Assembly: GCA_036389695.1 (NCBI GenBank)
Contig: DASVWG010000014.1
Location: 1 to 9,896, forward strand
Direction of reading: 5' to 3'
Length of the DNA: 9,896 nucleotides
Source of the DNA: JALZHR01 sp036389695
Lineage (GTDB): Bacteria; Acidobacteriota; Blastocatellia; Pyrinomonadales; Pyrinomonadaceae
Below the pieces are notes generated by a model. It did no database searches and had not been told where the DNA came from. It was given only the letters and a program-made list of their open reading frames with translations. This document shows, one piece after another, positions 6,487 through 9,896 of the stretch. Position numbers and translations under genes: made by a program. Every line of letters begins with the position of its first letter. Positions within the stretch are counted from its first letter, which is position 1.

Positions 6487-7560
6487 ATGGGAACACGAAA
6501 CATTATTGTTATCGGCGCGTCGGCGGGCGGATTTGATGCTCTCAAAAAACTGGTGAAAGACCTGCCGCCGGACTTGCGGGCTTCGATTTTTGTCGTCTGG
6601 CATATGTCGCCGGACGTGACCGGCGTGCTGCCTCAGGTTTTAAATCGCGCCGGACCGCTTCCGGCAAAAAACGCCGAAGACAGCGAAAAAATCGAGCCGA
6701 GCCGGATTTACGTCGCGCCGCCCGACCGTCACCTGATAATCGAAGACAGCCATGTGCGCGTGACGCGCGGTCCGAAGGAAAATCGTTTTCGTCCGGCGGT
6801 TGACCCGCTTTTTCGCTCGGCGGCTTATTCACACGGCGCGCGCGTTATCGGCGTTATCCTGTCGGGCGCGCTCGACGACGGCACTTCCGGCTTGTGGACG
6901 ATTAAGCATTACGGCGGCTTGGCGGTCGTGCAGGACCCACAGGACGCGGAAATTCCTTCGATGCCGCAAAACGCGCTGCGCGAAGTCGAGGTCGACCACG
7001 TCGTGCCCGTCGCCCGGATGGCAGATTTGCTCGTCCGTCTGAGTCAGGAAGAACCGGCGGAAACTTCTGAGGTAGTTATGGAAGACGACAAACAAACTGA
7101 ATTTGAGATTCGCGCGGCAATTGAAGACAAAACGACGGGAGACATTCTGAAATTCGGCGAGCTGTCGCCTTTCACCTGTCCCGATTGTCACGGCGTGCTT
7201 TTCCGCCTGACCGACGGCGAGCGCCCGCGCTTTCGCTGCCACACCGGACACGCTTTTTCGGCGGACAGTCTTTTGACGACCGTCACCGAAAGCATCGAAG
7301 ACAGCTTGTGGAGCGCGATTCGGTGCATCGAGGAAAGCGTGATGCTGCTCAATCATATAGGCAATCATTTCGCCGCGGGCGGTCAGGCAAATCTGGCGGC
7401 GGTTTATTTTAAAAAAGCGCTCGAAGCCGAAGCGCGCGGAGAAGTTGTCCGCGGCACGGTGATGAACCACGAGCGCCTGAGCAGCGACAGCCTGCACGAA
7501 CAGGTCGGAGACGAAAGCGGCAGCGAGAAAATATCAAATACCCGGGCGGTCGCCGATTAG
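6487..7560 (+). CDS. cheB: CheB-type protein-glutamate methylesterase with zinc-ribbon-like tail
   Basis: CheB methylesterase removes methyl groups from (or deamidates) receptor glutamate/glutamine residues in the cytoplasm. Here 357 residues begin directly with the catalytic domain (1-190): Ser12 in IGASAGG, His39 in VVWHMSP, and Asp131 in SGALDDGT match the Ser-His-Asp triad. The N-terminal CheY-like receiver of classical CheB is absent, so it cannot be switched by CheA phosphorylation in the usual way. An acidic linker leads to a tail with Cys231-x2-Cys234 and Cys251-His252-x2-His255 in FRCHTGHAF, likely a zinc ribbon, followed by helices (about 265-325). Similar tails occur in other stand-alone CheB proteins, as I recall. 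In-frame stops just upstream (TAA at 6472) fix the start at the ATG 6487; no Shine-Dalgarno is seen. The next gene follows after 22 nt, surely in one operon. The real substrate may not be a chemoreceptor. Confidence 0.88.
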   Translation: MGTRNIIVIGASAGGFDALKKLVKDLPPDLRASIFVVWHMSPDVTGVLPQVLNRAGPLPAKNAEDSEKIEPSRIYVAPPDRHLIIEDSHVRVTRGPKENRFRPAVDPLFRSAAYSHGARVIGVILSGALDDGTSGLWTIKHYGGLAVVQDPQDAEIPSMPQNALREVEVDHVVPVARMADLLVRLSQEEPAETSEVVMEDDKQTEFEIRAAIEDKTTGDILKFGELSPFTCPDCHGVLFRLTDGERPRFRCHTGHAFSADSLLTTVTESIEDSLWSAIRCIEESVMLLNHIGNHFAAGGQANLAAVYFKKALEAEARGEVVRGTVMNHERLSSDSLHEQVGDESGSEKISNTRAVAD

Positions 7561-7582
7561 AACAAACGACTAAAGATTTGTT

Positions 7583-9896
7583 ATGAAAAAGAAGGACACT
7601 TCAAAATCAAAGCCGCAGCCGGAAGCTTCAAAAAAATCTTCGGCGAACGGAAACGGCGCCGGCGGCAGTAAAAAGGATTTTCTCGTGGTCGGTTTGGGCG
7701 CGTCGGCGGGCGGCGTCAAGGCTTTGCAGGAATTTTTCGAGACGATGCCGCCGAACAGCGGGATGGCGTTTGTCGTGATTCTGCATCTTTCGCCGGAGCA
7801 CGAGAGCAGTCTGGGCGAGATAATACAGGCGCGGACGGCGATGGAGGTGACGGTCGTCAACGAAACGCACAAGGTCGAGCCGAACCGCGTTTACGTCATT
7901 CCGCCGAATAAAAATCTGGAGATGGTGGACGGCGTCGTCCGCTGCACCGAGACGGACGGCGAACGCGGCGTGCGCGTGGCGATTGACGTATTTTTCCGCA
8001 CGCTCGCCGAACAATACGAGCGAAACGCCGTCTGCGTCGTTTTGAGCGGAACCGGAGCGGACGGAACCTTAGGACTCAGAGCCATCAAGGAAGCGAACGG
8101 TTTCGCCGTCGTGCAGGCTCCGGAAGACGCCGAATACGACGCGATGCCGCGCAGCGCGATTGCGACGCAGCTCGTCGATTGGATTCTGCCGGTCAGGCAG
8201 ATGCCGGAGCGCCTGATACAGTTTCGCAACAGCTCCGAGCGGCTTCACCTGACAAAGGACGACGACGGCAGCGACGGGCGCATCGCGCGGGAAATTCAGG
8301 CGGACGATTCACTGCGCGAGGTTCTGACCGTTTTGCGCGTCCACACCGGACACGATTTTTCCAATTACAAAACGCCGACGCTCATCCGGCGCATTGCGCG
8401 GCATTTGCAGATTCACGACCTCGAAGACATTCCGGCGTATCTCGAATTCGTGCGCGACAAACCCGAAGAGATTCAGTCGCTTTTGAAAAACCTGCTCATC
8501 AACGTCACGAAGTTCTTTCGCGATAGGGATGCGTGGGCGGTTCTGGAGCGCGAAGTCATTCCGCAGCTTTTCGTCGGCAAAAAGGCGAGCGATACGGTTC
8601 GCGTCTGGTCGTGCGGCTGCGCTTCGGGCGAGGAAGCCTACAGCCTGGCGATGCTGCTCAGCGAATTCGCCGACGCTTTGCCCGAGCCGCCGAAGATACA
8701 GGTTTTTGCGACCGACGTTGACGATGACGCCATCGCCGAGGCGCGCGAGCATTTTTACCCGCTGACTATCGAGGCGGACGTCTCGCCCGAACGACTGAGA
8801 CGCTTTTTCGTCAAGGAAGGCAAGCATTACCGCGTTAAGAAGGAGCTGCGCGAGATGATTCTCTTTGCGCCGCACAACGTCCTGCGCGACCCGCCGTTTT
8901 CCCGTCTGGATTTGGTTGTCTGCCGCAATCTGCTGATTTATCTGAACCGCGAGACGCAGGAGCGCGTGATGGAGATTTTTCATTTCGCGCTCGTCAAACA
9001 GGGTTATCTTTTTCTGGGAAACTCCGAGACGGCGGAAGCCTTGCCGCAGCATTTCGCGGCGGTCGATAAAAAAGCCCGCATTTATACGCGGCGTTCGGCG
9101 CAGTTGGCGCAGCCGTTTACGCCGCCGCCGCGATTGCCGGTTGCCGGGCGCTGGGAAGCTAAACTGACGACGACCGCCGGAAAACGGCGCGAAAGAGGTT
9201 CTCTGCTCGACGAGCTTCACTTCAAGCTGCTCGAATCGCTCGCGCCGCCGTCGATTCTGGTCAATCAGGATTTCGAGATTCAGTATCTGAGCCAATCCGT
9301 CGGGCGTTTCCTGCGCTTCGTGGGCGGCGAGCCGTCTAATAATCTGCTCCGGCTCGTCAATACAGACCTTTTGCCCGATTTACGCGCCGCGCTTTTCTCA
9401 GTCCAGCGCGACCGCAAAGCCGCGCAGTTTAAAAACGTCCGCGCGCAGCTCGACGGCGCGGACACGCATGTCACGTTAATCGTCCGCCCGGTCGAGATAG
9501 ACGGCGAACCGACCGACTACCTGCTCGTTGTCTTCGACGAAAACAACAAGATTGTCCTGCCCGAAGAACCCGAAAGGGAAAGACCGGCGCGCCTGCTGGA
9601 CAAGGACGAGGAGACGGAAGCGGTCGTCGTGCGGCTCGAAGACGAGCTTTTGCGCACGAAGGAAGTTTTGCGCGCGACCATCCAGCAGCACGAAGTTTCG
9701 GTCGAGGAACTGAAGGCTTCAAACGAAGAATTGCAGGCAAGCAATGAAGAACTGCGCTCGACGACCGAAGAACTCGAAACCAGCAAGGAAGAATTGCAGT
9801 CGGTCAACGAGGAACTGACGACCATCAACCAGGAAAACAGGGAAAAGATAGAGGAGACGGCGCGCGCCTTTTCGGATTTGCAGAATCTGATGTCTT
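7583..9896 (+). CDS. CheB-CheR-PAS-coiled-coil fusion, 3' end outside window
   Basis: Open from the ATG at 7583 with no stop through the right edge (771 complete codons). After a Lys/Ser/Gly-rich leader (1-31) comes a CheB methylesterase domain (about 33-215) with Ser41 in GASAGG, His68 in ILHLSP and Asp160 in GTGADG. A CheR methyltransferase follows: HTGHDFSNYK, NVTKFFRD (307-314), the SAM-binding CGCASGEEAYS (from 344), ATDVDDDAIAEAR and LDLVVCRNLLIYL. A PAS-like domain spans about 538-655 (LAPPSILVNQDFEIQYLSQS). Then a coiled coil of about 684-757 has six exact ELxxxx(E/Q) heptads at 709-750. So one chain carries opposing methyl-adding and methyl-removing domains. Known relatives continue into further PAS and often histidine kinase domains; what follows here is unseen. 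It starts 22 nt after cheB, with only a weak AAAG as ribosome site. No receiver domain at the front. Confidence 0.92.
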   Translation, partial: MKKKDTSKSKPQPEASKKSSANGNGAGGSKKDFLVVGLGASAGGVKALQEFFETMPPNSGMAFVVILHLSPEHESSLGEIIQARTAMEVTVVNETHKVEPNRVYVIPPNKNLEMVDGVVRCTETDGERGVRVAIDVFFRTLAEQYERNAVCVVLSGTGADGTLGLRAIKEANGFAVVQAPEDAEYDAMPRSAIATQLVDWILPVRQMPERLIQFRNSSERLHLTKDDDGSDGRIAREIQADDSLREVLTVLRVHTGHDFSNYKTPTLIRRIARHLQIHDLEDIPAYLEFVRDKPEEIQSLLKNLLINVTKFFRDRDAWAVLEREVIPQLFVGKKASDTVRVWSCGCASGEEAYSLAMLLSEFADALPEPPKIQVFATDVDDDAIAEAREHFYPLTIEADVSPERLRRFFVKEGKHYRVKKELREMILFAPHNVLRDPPFSRLDLVVCRNLLIYLNRETQERVMEIFHFALVKQGYLFLGNSETAEALPQHFAAVDKKARIYTRRSAQLAQPFTPPPRLPVAGRWEAKLTTTAGKRRERGSLLDELHFKLLESLAPPSILVNQDFEIQYLSQSVGRFLRFVGGEPSNNLLRLVNTDLLPDLRAALFSVQRDRKAAQFKNVRAQLDGADTHVTLIVRPVEIDGEPTDYLLVVFDENNKIVLPEEPERERPARLLDKDEETEAVVVRLEDELLRTKEVLRATIQQHEVSVEELKASNEELQASNEELRSTTEELETSKEELQSVNEELTTINQENREKIEETARAFSDLQNLMS

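Noticed and set aside
6829..7497. 222-codon open frame on the minus strand
   Set aside because: Antisense to cheB, low-complexity shadow composition and no motif.
7237..8364. Shared HTGH-F-S wording in the CheB tail and in the CheR part of the fusion
   Set aside because: The motif in the fusion is the standard N-terminal CheR sequence, while that in CheB sits in a Cys pair context; short chance likeness rather than a duplicated domain.
8309..9295. 328-codon open frame on the minus strand
   Set aside because: Lies wholly antisense to the CheB-CheR fusion, whose catalytic motifs are clear; its own translation is Arg/Gln-rich with no recognisable domain, as expected from GC-rich codons read backwards.

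Overview
The window is typical bacterial chromosome: dense coding, GC-rich genes separated by markedly AT-rich spacers, and no rRNA, tRNA, transposase, phage gene or CRISPR array that I can see. The style of the proteins suggests Acidobacteriota, perhaps class Blastocatellia: a soluble HxxxCxxC zinc finger protein, a CheB with a C-terminal zinc-ribbon-like tail, a CheB-CheR-PAS fusion, and heptad-type repeat DNA in spacers. That placement is an inference from recall, not a measurement.

Layout from left to right. (1) Positions 41-1660, minus strand: a multi-pass membrane protein of the O-antigen ligase/polymerase family. (2) 1667-1812: a 146-nt element with 32-bp perfect inverted arms, built almost wholly of 7-nt units. 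It fills the gap between the ligase gene and the next gene and reaches to 7 nt from the ligase start codon. (3) 1816-2970, minus strand: a 384-residue sigma-factor-like regulator that I can place only by faint region 2-like and clearer region 4-like helix-turn-helix segments. (4) 2971-3487: a 517-nt AT-rich divergent control region with several palindromes. (5) 3488-3811, plus strand: a small soluble zinc finger protein with the H-x3-C-x2-C signature of zinc-binding anti-sigma factors. (6) 3873-3966: a long imperfect hairpin between convergent genes, likely a bidirectional terminator, whose inner arms belong to the same TTTTGCA repeat style. (7) 4003-6260, minus strand: a two-gene operon, hotdog thioesterase then long-chain acyl-CoA synthetase, overlapping by ATGA. 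(8) 6261-6486: a divergent spacer with a 28-nt near-perfect palindrome of the dispersed-repeat type. (9) 6487-9896, plus strand: a stand-alone CheB methylesterase with a zinc-ribbon-like tail, followed after 22 nt by a CheB-CheR-PAS-coiled-coil protein that runs off the right edge.

How they work together: the divergent sigma-like and zinc finger genes look like a regulator/antagonist pair, and the ligase downstream of the regulator is a possible target or operon partner. The thioesterase and acyl-CoA synthetase act in opposite directions on the same kind of thioester bond. The two CheB-containing proteins look like a signalling module separate from a classical chemotaxis operon, because no CheA, CheW, CheY or receptor gene is visible beside them. 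The points most worth following are the sigma-like/zinc finger pair and the self-complementary heptad repeat at the ligase start codon.
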